Shown here: positions 11,623-23,151 of the stretch, piece by piece | How positions within the stretch are numbered: the stretch's first letter is position 1 | Layout of the letters: each line of letters opens with the position of its first letter | Origin: Exophiala sp. HKRS030 | Lineage: Eukaryota; Ascomycota; Eurotiomycetes; Chaetothyriales; Herpotrichiellaceae | DNA length: 64,000 bases | Reading direction: 5' to 3' | NCBI GenBank assembly: GCA_023897205.1 | Contig: JAHWDD010000003.1 | Location: 5,769,665-5,833,664, forward strand | Program-made: the position numbers and the translations under genes | Notes under the pieces: model-generated | The model's input: the letters and a program-made list of their open reading frames with translations, nothing else | Told to the model about the DNA's origin: nothing | The model's database searches: none

Positions 11623-14516
11623 ATGGCTACGACCGCCACTCCGAGGAAACAAAAGGGACACTCGCCTGCGCCTCCAGTCCGAGCCGCTGCCCATCATCAA
11701 GTTACGGTGCCACAAGCCCAGCCTGTGCAGAAACAGAAACCATCAAAGAAAAAGAAGAGCTATGCTTCCGAGGGCGTCAAAGACCATGATATCTTCCTGT
11801 TACCTGTCTCCGACTACCAACTCATGGGTCTGTTGACCTTGCTGGCTACTGCCGTAAGGCTGTTTCGCATTTATCAACCTACCAGCGTCGTCTTCGACGA
11901 AGTACAGTATGTTCCACTTTTAGTGCGCTTGGTCGTCAATTGGATTTACTGACATGGTGTGTAGCTTCGGTGGTTTTGCAACCAAGTACATCAAGGGCAA
12001 ATTCTTCATGGATGTCCATCCCCCTCTTGCCAAACTCCTCATTACCCTAGCCGGCTGGGTTGCCGGATTCAAGGGTGACTTCGACTTCAAGGACATTGGA
12101 AAAGATTATCTCGAGCCTAAAGTCCCTTACGTTTCCATGCGACTCCTTCCTGCCATCCTCGGTGTACTCACAATTCCAACCATCTTCTTGACCTTGAAGG
12201 CCGCAGGATGCAGGACTTTTACAGCCAGTTTGGGCGCCGCCCTGTTGATCTTCGAGAATGGCCTCATAACCCAATCTCGTCTTATTCTCCTTGATTCTCC
12301 CCTGATAATCTGCACTGCGTTTACTGGTTTGGCCTGGACTGCCTTTACCAACCAGCACGAGCTTGGCCCAGAGAGAGCTTTCGATGCCAGCTGGTGGTTT
12401 TGGCTCGTAGCTACAGGCCTTGGTCTTGGTGCGACCGTCAGTGTTAAATGGGTCGGTCTTTTTACCATTGCCTGGGTTGGGAGCTTGACCGTCTTGCAGC
12501 TGTGGCTTCTACTTGCAGACACAGTCAATGTTACACCAAGGAAATACTTCAAGCACCTCTTCGCCCGTGTCTTCTGTCTCATCGTCATCCCAGTTGCATT
12601 CTACATCGGCATGTTCGGCATTCACTTCCTGTGCCTTGTCAACCCTGGTGACGGTGATGGATTCATGTCATCCGAGTTCCAGGCTACCTTGAACAACAAG
12701 GGTATGGCAGACACTCCGGCAGATGTTGCATTTGGTAGTGAGGTCAGCATTCGACATCACAACACTCAGGGCGGTTACCTTCACTCTCATTCTCATATGT
12801 ATCCCACTGGTAGCAAGCAACAACAAGTCACACTCTACCCACACAAAGACGAAAACAATGTATTCCTCATCGAGAATCAGACGCAGCCAATTACCCACGA
12901 TAATGTTACAATTCCCGGGCCTCGTGCTTGGTCGAACTTGACTGCCGAGCTGATCAAAGACGGTGATGTTATCAAGCTATACCATGTCATGACCCACCGC
13001 CGCATCCACTCCCACGATGTTCGACCACCCGTTACTGAGGCCGAATGGCAGCAAGAAGTTACCGCCTATGGATATGAAGGATTTGACGGTGATGCGAATG
13101 ATTTATTCCGAGTAGAAATCGTCAAACACTTGTCGGACGGAGAGGAGGCCAAGCAACGACTCAGGACTATTCAAACCAAGTTCAAATTGGTTCATATCAT
13201 GTCTGGTTGCGTATTGTTCTCCCACAAGGTCAAGTTGCCAGATTGGGGCTTTGAACAACAGGAAGTAACTTGTGCCAAAGGCGGTACTCTGCCAAACAGT
13301 GTTTGGTACATCGAACAGAACTATCATCCTCAGTTTAATGAGACTGCCGAAAAGGTCAACTACAGAAACCCGGGCTTCCTCGGAAAGTTCTGGGAATTGC
13401 AAAAGGTCATGTGGAAGACTAACGCCGGTTTGGTCGAGTCTCACGCCTGGGATTCGAGGCCTGGATCCTGGCCTATCTTGCGTCGTGGTATCAACTTCTG
13501 GGGCAAGGATCACCGCCAGATCTATCTTTTGGGCAACCCGGCTATCTGGTGGCCTTCCACCTTGGCCATTCTCACCTATGTGGCATTTAAAGGTATTGCT
13601 GTCCTCCGTTGGCAACGAAGCTGCAACGATTATTCCAATGTTGTTTTCAAGAGATTCGACTACGAGATCGGTCAGACCGTATTGGCGTGGGCTTTCCATT
13701 ATTTTCCTTTCTACCTGATGGCTCGTCAATTATTCCTGCACCACTATTTCCCGGCTCTCTATTTTGCCATCATCGGGTTATGTCAGATTTTTGACTTCAT
13801 CTTCTTCCGAGTTTCAGCTTTCAAGTTGAATACCCACCCAGAGATCGGTCGCACTGTTGGAATTTTGTTTTTGGCTTTCGCAATCGGGGTATTTACAATC
13901 TATGCTCCATTGACTTATGGCAACGCATGGACCCAAGATAAGTGTCGTGCAGTCAAATTATTTGACACATGGGACTTTGATTGCAATACCTTCCATACCG
14001 ATGTAAGTCACCAGGCGAATGGGCTTGCGATAGATCAACTAACACATACAGTATTCGAAATACTCCGGCAGCCCAAGCTCTGAGGCCACGCAGACCGTAC
14101 CATCTGCTCAAATTCAGTCAAATCGAAAGAATGATCCAGTTATCTCCCAAAATCCAGCTTCTGTTCCAAGCGGACAGCGAATCATTGGTGAAGAAGAACA
14201 TGTCGAGTATCGGGATCAGGATGGAAACCTGCTGGACGAAGCCCAAGTGCAATCTCTCATCGAAGCAGGTGAAGCCAGCTTCCAGACAAGATATGAAACT
14301 CGCACACGAATGGTGGACGAGTATGGGAATGAGGTGAACCCATCGGGTGTCGCACCAGAGCACCCAGACGTGCAAGGTCAGAACCCCGACACAAAAGGCA
14401 TTCCAGAGGAGAAAGGACGTAGTCAACCTGCCGAAGCCAAGGCCGGTGGATCAGTCAAGAAGGAAGATGATGGCAAGGCCAAACCCGCCAGCGACGCGAG
14501 TGAAGCAACGAAATAG
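11623..14516 (+). CDS. PMT2: Dolichyl-phosphate-mannose:protein O-mannosyltransferase, PMT2 subfamily
   Basis: Three exons, 11623-11906, 11965-14002 and 14052-14516, give 928 aa. The N-terminus has a Lys-rich cytosolic tail, then the first helices and the loop-1 motif FDEVHFGGFATKYIKG, completed across intron 1, with the catalytic acidic residue of the PMT family. MDVHPPLAKLL follows. The central lumenal part contains MIR repeats, including a GGYLHSHSHMYPTGSKQQQ motif. PMT2-type wording (GDGDGFMSSEFQATL, HSHSHMYP, SHKVKLPDWGFEQQEVTC) separates it from PMT1 and PMT4. The reaction is transfer of mannose from Dol-P-Man to Ser/Thr of secretory proteins in the ER lumen, usually as a PMT1-PMT2 heterodimer. 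The C-terminal exon encodes an unusually long acidic, Glu/Gln-rich cytosolic tail of about 150 residues. Confidence 0.95.
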
Positions 14517-15109
14517 ATGAGAGATTTGATTAGCATGGCGAGATGTTAAGGTAATCTTTTGTATTAACATGAATCAAAATTGGGTCGAGTCTCCGTGTTA
14601 AGCGCTGGTCGAGGAGTAATCTTTACGGCCTCATAAATTCCCACACAAAGAAGTGATACGGACCAGATGGCACAAATGACATGTGGCTGGCTTGTGGCCA
14701 ATCTAACCAGAAAATGATCTAGTGCAATATTAGGGTATTAGTGGGAGGCTAACGTGTGTTTCGGGATCGTGGCGCTGTGGCACCGAACTAAATATGGGGA
14801 GAGGGAAGTAGCGATCAGTGAGTGGTCGTGCAGGTGCGGCGCAGAGTAAACAAGAACAACAACTTCAACTTCTGGGTCTCCCACTAAAATCATCCCGCAG
14901 TTCATACCCAAACACTTGGAAACCCCTCAAATTATTCTCCTGCACCATCTCTCATACATAGAATCCAATTCAACACTTGATCTTGATAGATTAAGGGAAT
15001 TCTACACCGCACGTTGCATCCTCTCGTCTGTGTCATACACGAACCTGGGCTGATTTGCCTTGCGCCGTACTGCCCCTCCTGAATACCTTCGCCGTTGAAT
15101 TCGGGAACC
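14517..15109. other. Intergenic between PMT2 and EB1, no gene seen
   Basis: This holds the PMT2 3' region and the EB1 promoter. No open frame has a recognisable product. Confidence 0.6.
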
Positions 15110-16087
15110 ATGGGTGAATCAAGGTACAACACAAGCCTCTTATTTAATTGACCCTGATAAATATTGTCTTCTGACTGATTCCTCTTGTAGGCAGGAATTA
15201 CTGCAATGGCTCAATGGTCTCCTCCAACTGAATGTCACCAAAGTCGAACAATGTGGCACGGGGTAAGAAATATTGTCTCAATGTACTCAATAATCATTGA
15301 CTGACGAAGACCGACAGCGCAGCGTTATGTCAATTATACGACTCGATCTTCCGTACGATTGTCTCATTCCTCTCCGCGTGATCCTGAGACTGACTTGAAC
15401 TCACAGTCGATATTCCGATGTCGCGCGTTAAATTCAATGTCAATACCGAATATGCCTATATTCAAAACTTCAAAATACTACAAAGTCGGTTCCTTTCTCT
15501 GCCTGATCGTTGCACCACGCTTACTAACACACGTCATAGATTGCTTTGCGAAACACGGCATCGATCGAACCGTCCCAGTCGAGTCCTTGATCAAGTGCAA
15601 AATGCAAGACAACCTTGAATTCCTCCAATGGTCCAAGAGATTCTGGGATCAATATTTCCCTGGTGGTGATTATGACGCCGTTGCTCGTCGAAAGGCAAGC
15701 GGCCCTCCGGCGGGCAACGCAGCACCAGCCTCAGCCTCGACAAGAACCAGTACCGGTGCTAGCACAACGAGGAAGACCGGGGCAACTCCAGTGAGCCGAC
15801 CAGCACCTCGAGCTCTCGGCTCGGCCGCTGGCGGTTCCGCGCTTAAGCAAGAGAATGATCAACTCAAAGAAGCGATTGGTGGTTTGGAAAAGGAACGAGA
15901 TTTTTACTTCAGTAAATTGAGGGATATTGAGCTCCTTATCCAGAATGCCGTCGAACTAAACCCCAAAATCGAAGAAGAAGATGGTGGTCTTGTCAAGAAC
16001 ATTCAGACCATCCTCTACAGTACAGAGGAAGGGTTTGAAATTCCTGATGTTGATGCAAACGGTGGGGAGGAACCGGAGACTTTCTAA
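15110..16087 (+). CDS. BIM1: EB1/Bim1-family microtubule plus-end tracking protein
   Basis: Five exons, 15110-15123, 15191-15262, 15318-15352, 15407-15484 and 15540-16087, give 248 aa. Four small exons encode the calponin-homology domain (MGESRQELLQWLNGLLQ, KVEQCGTGAALCQLYDSIF, PMSRVKFNVNTEYAYIQNFK), which is finished in exon 5 by CKMQDNLEFLQWSKRFWDQ. A Ser/Thr/Ala linker follows, then the C-terminal coiled-coil EB1 domain (about residues 175-225: LKEAIGGLEKERDFYFSKLR, DIELLIQN), and an acidic tail ending in ETF in place of the EEY of animal EB1. The role is autonomous tracking of growing microtubule ends and spindle positioning. Reading frame is maintained exactly through all four splice junctions. 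Confidence 0.95.
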
Positions 16088-17818
16088 GAAAAGATCAAAG
16101 CATGACGACGATAATCCTTTTCCCATCAAAACACGACCAGGCCACGAATCCCCTTCGGATTTCTTTGAGCGCATATCCAGATTTGATGTGAGCATGAACG
16201 GAGGAATGCAGTACCACCACTGTGAAGCCTGTTCCACTGAATAACTTCATGTAGATTGACTTGAGGTTGACCGAATAAGTTTGGTGCATGAAAACACCCA
16301 CAATGACGTTCGCATAGCAACCATTGTTGCTTTGCCGATGATAGATGGAAAAATTCAAGATACCCTCAGACCAAATTCCTCGCCTTCTATCAAACTATAG
16401 CGTTGCCGCGTTCCAGTCCTCTTAAACAACCACCGGAAGAGTGAGGCACCCAGGCCGATTGTAGCTCCCCTTGATGTTTCATCTGTGCCTATATGCGTGT
16501 ATTTAGTAAAAGATGAAACTTGTTCGACTTCACAGTCTAGGGTAGCCCACCAACGTAAACACATTGGGCCCACAAGGTAGAAGGAGGGTCAGAAAGGCCG
16601 ATTACTACGGAGGGAGAAGCAGCGTGCCATACTCTACCACGGCACAAGATGCTCAATCGTAACATTCTGCTGGCGGCAATACAATGCTCTCAGATATGTC
16701 ACAGTCATATGGAGCAGATGCGTACAGTCATATGTTGATGCATTCCCAGGCAGGATTCTTGTTCGGGAAGCTTCATGTATGTATTACAGAGAGTAAGTGT
16801 TTTTCTTCATTCTCATGTGGCTGGGTAGGTACAACAGGCATTCCATACCTCATTGGATACTTGCAGGTACCGCTTTCCTTTCGCTTGATTTCGCTTGACT
16901 AGATAAAAATGCAGCTCTTGAACCAAAGCTCGCCTATTCCGAAGCGAGAAGTCATGCAGTTTAGAAATCGATTTAAACAGCTTGACTCGTGATTGAAATT
17001 TTAAGAGACGTCCAACGATCTTCCTCTTGGACACAAGTGGTCTCCACCGGTGACTCACGTTCCTCTAGAAACTGCAGGTAGAGGATTGGCATATGGCTGT
17101 GGTATTGCATCGTCGCTGATGTCGATGACGATGTAGTTAACTAGGAGCATGCCGAGATTTGCAATTTGGCTAGTTAGTAAGTTAGTGCAGCCTGCCAAGA
17201 CATGCAAGGCTACTTGCCCCTTTCGTGTCGAACGTAGCCAGCTCAACACCGACCCGTCACGATTTCCAACTTTCATTCACCGGCAATGCTGTTATACTTA
17301 TCTGGAGACTGCGGCGTCTGGTCTTGAAACAATTAACTTCTGCATCTGCTGAAGCTGCGTTTATACATGAACCTCCAAATCCTGTTTGCTTCCCAAATCG
17401 TGTCATCGCACTGTGATGATCCATGTGGAGATTGAACGAAGAGACTCTCTAGATGAGGGTTTTGTCATCCATGTATATTCAAACTACGACTCATCACGGA
17501 CCTCAAATTATCGCCTCCAGCTCTAGAAACTGTGAATACAGCAGTTCTCTGACACCTGCGTCGACGGGTCATGCTTTAGAAATCATCTTTGATTGCGAAT
17601 CAGTCGACGAGACCAGCCAGCGACACCACTCATATGTGCCCAAAATGTGTCACAGAAAGACTGCAGTGTTTGCTATCATGCGTAGTATAAAAGAAGCTTC
17701 CTTTCTGTTCAATCGGACCTTGTTCGAAACGCAACCTTTTTCTTCACCAATCTCTGCGGTCCTTGACAAAGCTTCACGATACAAAACCTCAATCCATTGA
17801 GCTATACGAACTGAGAAG
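16088..17818. other. Gene-poor region at the edge of the conserved block
   Basis: About 1.7 kb after EB1 with only short open frames on both strands and no recognisable domain. It marks the change from core genes to accessory DNA. Confidence 0.55.
17686..17693 (+). promoter_or_regulatory. Probable TATA box (TATAAAAG)
   Basis: TATAAAAG lies 126 bases before the ATG at 17819, followed by a pyrimidine-rich leader. Spacing and sequence fit a fungal core promoter. Confidence 0.5.
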
Positions 17819-18379
17819 ATGCCGATCCCAAAAGAGAGGCGATATTACAAACTGGCCCCGTTCATCCCTCCCACAGAAGTCCCAGGTGTGGATCCATGCG
17901 ACAGGGCAGTAGCATCGTTCTGTGTCCCGAAAGGTGACCTGCCAGCCACTACTCACGCATTCAGTTACAAAAACACAACAGAGAAATCCGTAACCTTCAA
18001 AGTTTCGGTGACACAGGGCGCCGGCGCCATCGTTTCCGAGCAGTTATACAATGTTGGAAGTTTTGGGTCAAACGAAATCATGTTCAGCAACACAAAACTG
18101 CTCAGGTTTCCGACATCTCTACCTGAAGCTTCCCGGCCCGTCGTTGTCATTGGCCGTACTGTCATGAGGTTCGTTCTGTTGTCTAAGGACGGCGATGGGG
18201 AAAAGATCTCCTGCGAGGTCGAGGCTCTCATTGCCACCGATCAGTTGGTTACTGCGTCAGGTGAGCGGATCGGCCTTTGGATTGGCACCGACGACGAGAG
18301 ATTCTCTCTGCGTGGCGAGGATGGGAATGAGCTTTTTGCCAAACTCGAGTGGGGAGATTATCACCCAATCAAACCTTGA
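17819..18379 (+). CDS. Hypothetical protein A of a divergent paralogue pair
   Basis: Single-exon frame of 186 aa, ATG at 17819, stop at 18379, with a TATA box upstream. I recognise no domain. The composition is that of a soluble beta-rich protein: alternating hydrophobic strands such as KSVTFKVSVTQGAGAIV, RPVVVIGRTVMRFVLL and ERIGLWIG, then a Trp/Asp C-terminus. There is no signal peptide or membrane helix. It is remotely similar to the gene starting at 19957. Both have G-x-GA-x-V, then a V-x-x-x-G-[RK]-x-V-x-[RQ]-F-x-L strand and a closing [LV]WIG. Duplication followed by strong divergence is the likely origin. Confidence 0.65.
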   Translation: MPIPKERRYYKLAPFIPPTEVPGVDPCDRAVASFCVPKGDLPATTHAFSYKNTTEKSVTFKVSVTQGAGAIVSEQLYNVGSFGSNEIMFSNTKLLRFPTSLPEASRPVVVIGRTVMRFVLLSKDGDGEKISCEVEALIATDQLVTASGERIGLWIGTDDERFSLRGEDGNELFAKLEWGDYHPIKP

Positions 18380-19956
18380 AGCTACTTCATTCCACTTCTG
18401 AGGTTTCAATCTAGTTAGTCGCCGGCGATCACTGCGGCGCAGTATCCATAGTTAGCCCGATTTCTTAGCAAGGGGTATTGATATCACCATATATTTAATT
18501 GAATGGTTCAAGTTGAAACGTTCTCTAGACAGAATCAGGCGATTTCTGTTCTCTGTCCGAATCATGAGAGCATGATCTGAATATCGTGTGTTTGGGCTCC
18601 AGGACAACTTCCTCTCGACACTCTCATAGTCGGAAGAAGTAACACGGTGCACGCTCCATAGCTGGCTATCGAGCCAACGTATAACTTGGGTGAGACCGTG
18701 TTGTCGCAATTTTGCTCCAAGCCCTTGAATTCAGACCTCGGTGTCTTCACATCTCCCCAAGCTTTGTGATGTTGTAATGATCTCATCTACCTGCCCAAAC
18801 ACTGCGATGCCGCTAGATATGTAAATGTCAATACGTCTGTCTTGAGAGAGAGAACCCTAAATCGTCTGGGAATACGAGCCAAAAGCCCAGCCAGTGAGAG
18901 TCAAGTGAAGTACGAGATCTTACAGCACAAGACTCGGGACTCTGAAGTAGTATTCAGGATTCGCCTTTAAAGAAGCTCAAATGTGGAATCTATCTGGACA
19001 CTCTACACGCGTATCGTTGCTTCGCTACGTGAATCAACAAAGCAAGATATTCCTCCTCCTGCCAAAGGCGTTAGCAAACAAACCGATCGTCAGATGAGAC
19101 AAGTCTTGGAAAACTCGGTTGTCTAGTCGGACGCCGTGCAATATAGAGTGCAATTTAAAACCATTCACTGGCTACTGTGAAGGATGCTGATGAACCCGCG
19201 TTTTCCAGCTTGTTAGAAGCCGTCAGCGCATCTGGTCCCACAAGCTTTGTCTCGTCCCAACCAACCACCCTCTAAAACCCCAGTCTTCTTTCAACTGATT
19301 CTAATTGCAAATTAATTTCTCTTCTAGGGCGACTCAACCAAACCTGCTTCCAGGAAAAAGAGTCACGGCTTGGCTCACATTGACTGGCCTAACAATTGCT
19401 TGCAATATGAGTCCTGAACAAAGCATCAAGCTTCAAATCTGATGGACCACAAGAAGACGAGACCGTGCCTTCCAGCAAGCGAGTCAACTGCGGCGTCCTC
19501 TGCAGAACTTACGCTCAGTCGATCTCCTGCACCTCCACCTGAAAACAAACCTTCCAGGGAGAAAAGCCAAAGCACAGGAATCTATCTGTGGGATTCTAGT
19601 AGGCCATAATCATATGTTCAGTGTATCAACATCGTCCCAGAAACAATGAACAAGGTCGCAGACACCAGACATGATCCGCTTTTGGTTCCACGAAACAGAA
19701 AACTTGGTCACACGAGTGGTGAATCTGTAACGGCTTACACTGACATCTTTCGAATCATCTCTTAAAACACACCCAAACCAGGAATCGTTCTCGATGACCA
19801 TCATCCTTTTTGTCAATATCAACCATGACAACACCAAATGATTAAGTCGGGGTATATAAAGCATGCAGAATCGTCCTCTCTGAATCTTCCTCCCCATACC
19901 GAATATCGTAGACTGGTTCCCACGAACAAGAATTGCCATTCACCCACAAAACGCAA
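18380..19956. other. Intergenic between the two paralogues, no gene seen
   Basis: About 1.6 kb of spacer with only short frames. The TATATAAA of the downstream gene is annotated separately. Confidence 0.55.
19853..19860 (+). promoter_or_regulatory. Probable TATA box (TATATAAA)
   Basis: TATATAAA lies about 100 bases upstream of the ATG at 19957, in an otherwise non-coding stretch. Confidence 0.55.
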
Positions 19957-20708
19957 ATGGATAAACCGAAGTGGGATAAGTACAAAGTACTGAGAAGTTT
20001 GCGGCGTGGCCCAGGGGAGAGTTCAGGTAGTGATAAAAAATCTCCGCCGAAAGAAGATGAAACCTTAGCACCGCCTCCTGCAGATAAGTTCCCTAACGAA
20101 GGCTTGAAAGTCGATGGCTCTGGGGATGTATTGGAACTGTTCGACTTGGATAGCGAGAAAGACGAAGTGCTCTTCGAGCCCGAAGGATATCAATACCTTG
20201 CAGCCTGTGGGCCAACCGCCCCAAGCAACAATCCCAGTGTTCGCGCCTATCTAGTGCCTCCAAACAAGCCCTACGGAGAGCCCGAACGTAGTTTCGATGT
20301 AACGATCGGTCCCGGAAATGGTGCATTCGTCACACGAGAGTTTCTCCAATTAGTGGACTGTGAGGAATGTAGGAGTATCGCATTCCTCGATTGGCGTCAG
20401 GAGCCATCCCAAACTAAGTTCTTACCCGGGGTCGGTAGATTGGAGGTGTTTGGTAAGGCGGTCATTCAGTTCTTATTGCCAATCGAGGACACGGGGGCTT
20501 TCTCGAGGTCCGATGCCATGCGTGGGTCACTCCTAACGTCCTGGATTACGTTTCGGGGGCCGCAGTCTGGATAGGCGAAAATGTTGTTCCGGCGTATAAG
20601 AAAGTGGCGTCGTTCCATTGGGCCAAGGACGGACTCAGCGCTAGTCCTCAGTTACTTCTCAAGTGGAATTCCGATGACGGTCGAGTGACGAAAATAAAAT
20701 TGAGATAG
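19957..20708 (+). CDS. Hypothetical protein B of a divergent paralogue pair (frameshifted in this sequence)
   Basis: The ATG at 19957 opens a frame that reaches a stop at 20574. The conserved C-terminal strand VWIGENVVPAYKKVASFHW, which corresponds to GLWIG in the gene at 17819, lies in another frame and ends at the TAG at 20706-20708. The two frames join at a G5 run (20493-20497). One additional G gives 251 codons and replaces an unrelated tail by F-L-E-V-R-C-H-A-W-V-T, which lines up with the paralogue's K-I-S-C-E-V-E-A-L-I-A strand. I therefore read one gene of about 250 aa with a one-base indel. The N-terminal 60 residues are Lys/Glu/Pro-rich and likely disordered. Function unknown. Confidence 0.6.
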
Positions 20709-21589
20709 TGTGTTGCCTATGCGCTTCGAGGACGACGAGTGAGTAATATGGCTTCAAGAATCTCCATGCTTTGGATGAGGCCTCTTTGAGCAAGTGCTGC
20801 TGGGTTGGAGGAAGGTTTTGAGTGTGATCTTCTCAAAGAGAGCGTCCCAGGGCAGGATCTGTACCGTGGTTAGATGTCTCGCGCAAAATTCTAGCTGAGG
20901 AGGTGTTTCACAGTTTTAAAGTTGATTGAGAAGCATGGGATCATGAAATAACCTGCCTGGTGTTGCATCTTCATGGCAACGGGAGTACAAGAATGGATAA
21001 GGAGTGACGCCTTCTCAAACATATGCGATGAGTTGTCTGAGAATGGCATTATCTGCTGTGCATAATCTCAGCATCTTTGAAACCATCCTTTCATACTAAT
21101 ATCATGACTACTACAATAGGCAGGCTGGCGATGCCAGAAGGCGAAAGCAGTCTTTACTTTTGTTAGTGGCGGCCGGAAGCCCGGCACCAGTCTCCTCCCT
21201 CACTTGCTGTACGAGCCCACCCGCGAAAACATCACTGCCAGTGTTGGAACCGTGAAATTCATTGCGTGAAGGAGTACCTAAGATCTGTATTTTTCAATAC
21301 TAGACATGAAAGACGTAGTTTGTGTGTAGTCAGTGCACATGGGTGGTAGATTCGTGTTTGGGTGTTCTTCAGGGAACGACTTTTTGTCCTTCCGGAGCCA
21401 TCTCTGTCCTCTCCCCGCAGCAGACTTCGCTCCGCGGGCCGGGCCACGATCTCGAGCCTCCGAGGCGAATCGCCGAGGCTATAAATCACACTGAGATGAT
21501 ATCAGAACTTGATCAAATATGAGACTTGTTCCAGGCGACAGAAGTCTACTCAGGAATCCCAACATTTCCAATAACCCTAAATACTAGTC
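20709..21589. other. Intergenic upstream of the AveC-like gene
   Basis: About 0.9 kb without a supported gene. It is the left border of the accessory cluster. Confidence 0.55.
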
Positions 21590-22657
21590 ATGCCATCTTA
21601 CCCCAGTCCAGAATGCCACGAGAGCTCTCCGCTCCTTCATCCGACGAAAGGTGCTACCCTTGGCCTGGACAAAACCGACGGTTACGCCACAGGCTTCGCA
21701 GTATTCGGACTAATATGGACCATTACGAGTCTGCAAGCAATTGTGAGATGGGTCATGTCGGACGAATTCGGACCCGCACCACTACTTGATGGTGACGATG
21801 AATTCGCGATGTGGAGACTTGTCTGTCTTCGAATTGCCGAAGTAGCCAGTTTTGTTGTGTTGGCTGGGTTCTTCTGGTTCTGCGTCTTCAAACCACTTCG
21901 TGTACCCAAACTTGGTTCAGATGGAATTTATAGACGACGGCTTTCGCTTGATGGTAAATTTGTGATAGGAGGAATGGTCACCTGGATCTCAGATGGCTTC
22001 TTGGACTGTCAACAGTACATATTCGCTTGGAATGCTCATAATGTCAACTTAGGTATCTGGTCACGATTCCTGCCTTTCCATCGTGAAGGTGGGCCAGGCC
22101 GTTATGCTGAGAGCCTTCTGTGGGGACCGCCGATGTATGTCTACTTTTGCGCAGGGGTGGCTCTTCTGGCAGGTGCTGCTATCAAACCTCTACGAAAACG
22201 CTGGCCCAATATCACAAACATGAATCTAATAACGATCATATGGATAGGCGAATTCCTCTTTGATTTTACCATCGAAAACATTATCATCCGGACAACACAT
22301 GGTTACAGCTTTCCCAAAACCTATGAGCCATTGACGTTATGGGCTGGACAGACCGAGCAGTTTCCTATTTACGAATCCATTCTTGTTGCGACTCTTGGCT
22401 CTTTCTATACGCAAATGCGCCTTCTGGCAATCAGCGATCCGAATGGCGTATCCCCAGTGGAGCAAGGTTTCCAGAAATGGCCACGTCCACTGCATGGCCC
22501 AGTCCGAGCATTTGCGGTGATAGGATTCTGCTCGTTCGCAACAATTGCAATCTACCATCTCCCACTGAATTATCTGGGCGTCATTGGGACATCAAAAGGC
22601 CACCTACCAACATATATGCTCCCTGGTACTGGACGCGAGAGCATGTACCCATCCTAG
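21590..22657 (+). CDS. AveC-like (spirocyclase family) polytopic membrane protein
   Basis: Single exon, 355 aa, ATG at 21590. About six to seven hydrophobic helices can be placed, beginning at GYATGFAVFGLIWTITSLQA. The order of motifs matches what I know of the AveC-like family (Pfam AveC_like): an early V-F-K-P-L-R loop, a W-x-x-D helix followed by Y-x-x-x-W-N-A-H-N-x-N-x-G-x-W, a loop with ESLLWGPPMYVYF, then FLFDFTIENIIIR, a Tyr-rich loop, and HLPLNYLGVIG near the end. In Streptomyces, AveC acts on the spiroketal of avermectin, as spirocyclase and dehydratase. The fungal substrate is unknown and enzymatic function here is inference. The gene is intronless, unlike most neighbours, which would fit acquisition from bacteria or retro-duplication. 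It heads a tandem of three membrane-protein genes on the same strand. Confidence 0.75.
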   Translation: MPSYPSPECHESSPLLHPTKGATLGLDKTDGYATGFAVFGLIWTITSLQAIVRWVMSDEFGPAPLLDGDDEFAMWRLVCLRIAEVASFVVLAGFFWFCVFKPLRVPKLGSDGIYRRRLSLDGKFVIGGMVTWISDGFLDCQQYIFAWNAHNVNLGIWSRFLPFHREGGPGRYAESLLWGPPMYVYFCAGVALLAGAAIKPLRKRWPNITNMNLITIIWIGEFLFDFTIENIIIRTTHGYSFPKTYEPLTLWAGQTEQFPIYESILVATLGSFYTQMRLLAISDPNGVSPVEQGFQKWPRPLHGPVRAFAVIGFCSFATIAIYHLPLNYLGVIGTSKGHLPTYMLPGTGRESMYPS

Positions 22658-23151
22658 TTACGGTGCCGTCGTATCATGAGGGTGATTTATCTCTTACAGA
22701 ACCAGGTAGCCTAGGGCAAAAGTCTGGTCATTCGGAAATAGCTATATATTGTATATGTTTGAAGTCATAAATTGAGTTTAAAAGACGAAAGCAGGCCGAT
22801 CAACACATACCAGAGTCGCTGGTAGATCAACATAATAATTTCGAGTTTGTGGACGGGCCGCGGTCAAGCAGTAGTGCATATCCTATGCAATAATGACTCC
22901 GGATTCGGAGCATTCTTTGGATGTGGCTGATTGTCCGTAAGGCCGGCGGAACAACGGACCATGATGAAGTTGCAAATCTCACCCGTTCCTGATCTATGCA
23001 ATCTGTAAGATGAAATAAGAAGCTTGCCAGCGTAACAGCAACTTGGTGCTCAGGGACTTCCTTCTATAAGGATATACTTCTTCAAGCCCAACTTCAGGAC
23101 GACACCGAGTCTTTGTGCTCTCGTAATCATTGTTCGGATCAAACTTACACC
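22658..23151. other. Spacer between first and second membrane-protein genes
   Basis: About 0.5 kb with no supported open frame. It presumably holds a 3' end and a promoter, since fungal genes are normally transcribed singly. Confidence 0.5.

Noticed and set aside
20521..20565. A 45-base GT-AG intron as the explanation for the frame change in hypothetical protein B
   Set aside because: It would remove the strand that aligns with the paralogue (C-H-A-W-V-T region), whereas one extra G in the run at 20493-20497 keeps it. Still, only cDNA can decide.
21590..22657. Calling the first membrane protein a Pyr4-type meroterpenoid cyclase
   Set aside because: It is longer than that family and its motif order (W-x-x-D ... 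W-N-A-H-N ... FDFTIE) fits AveC-like proteins better.
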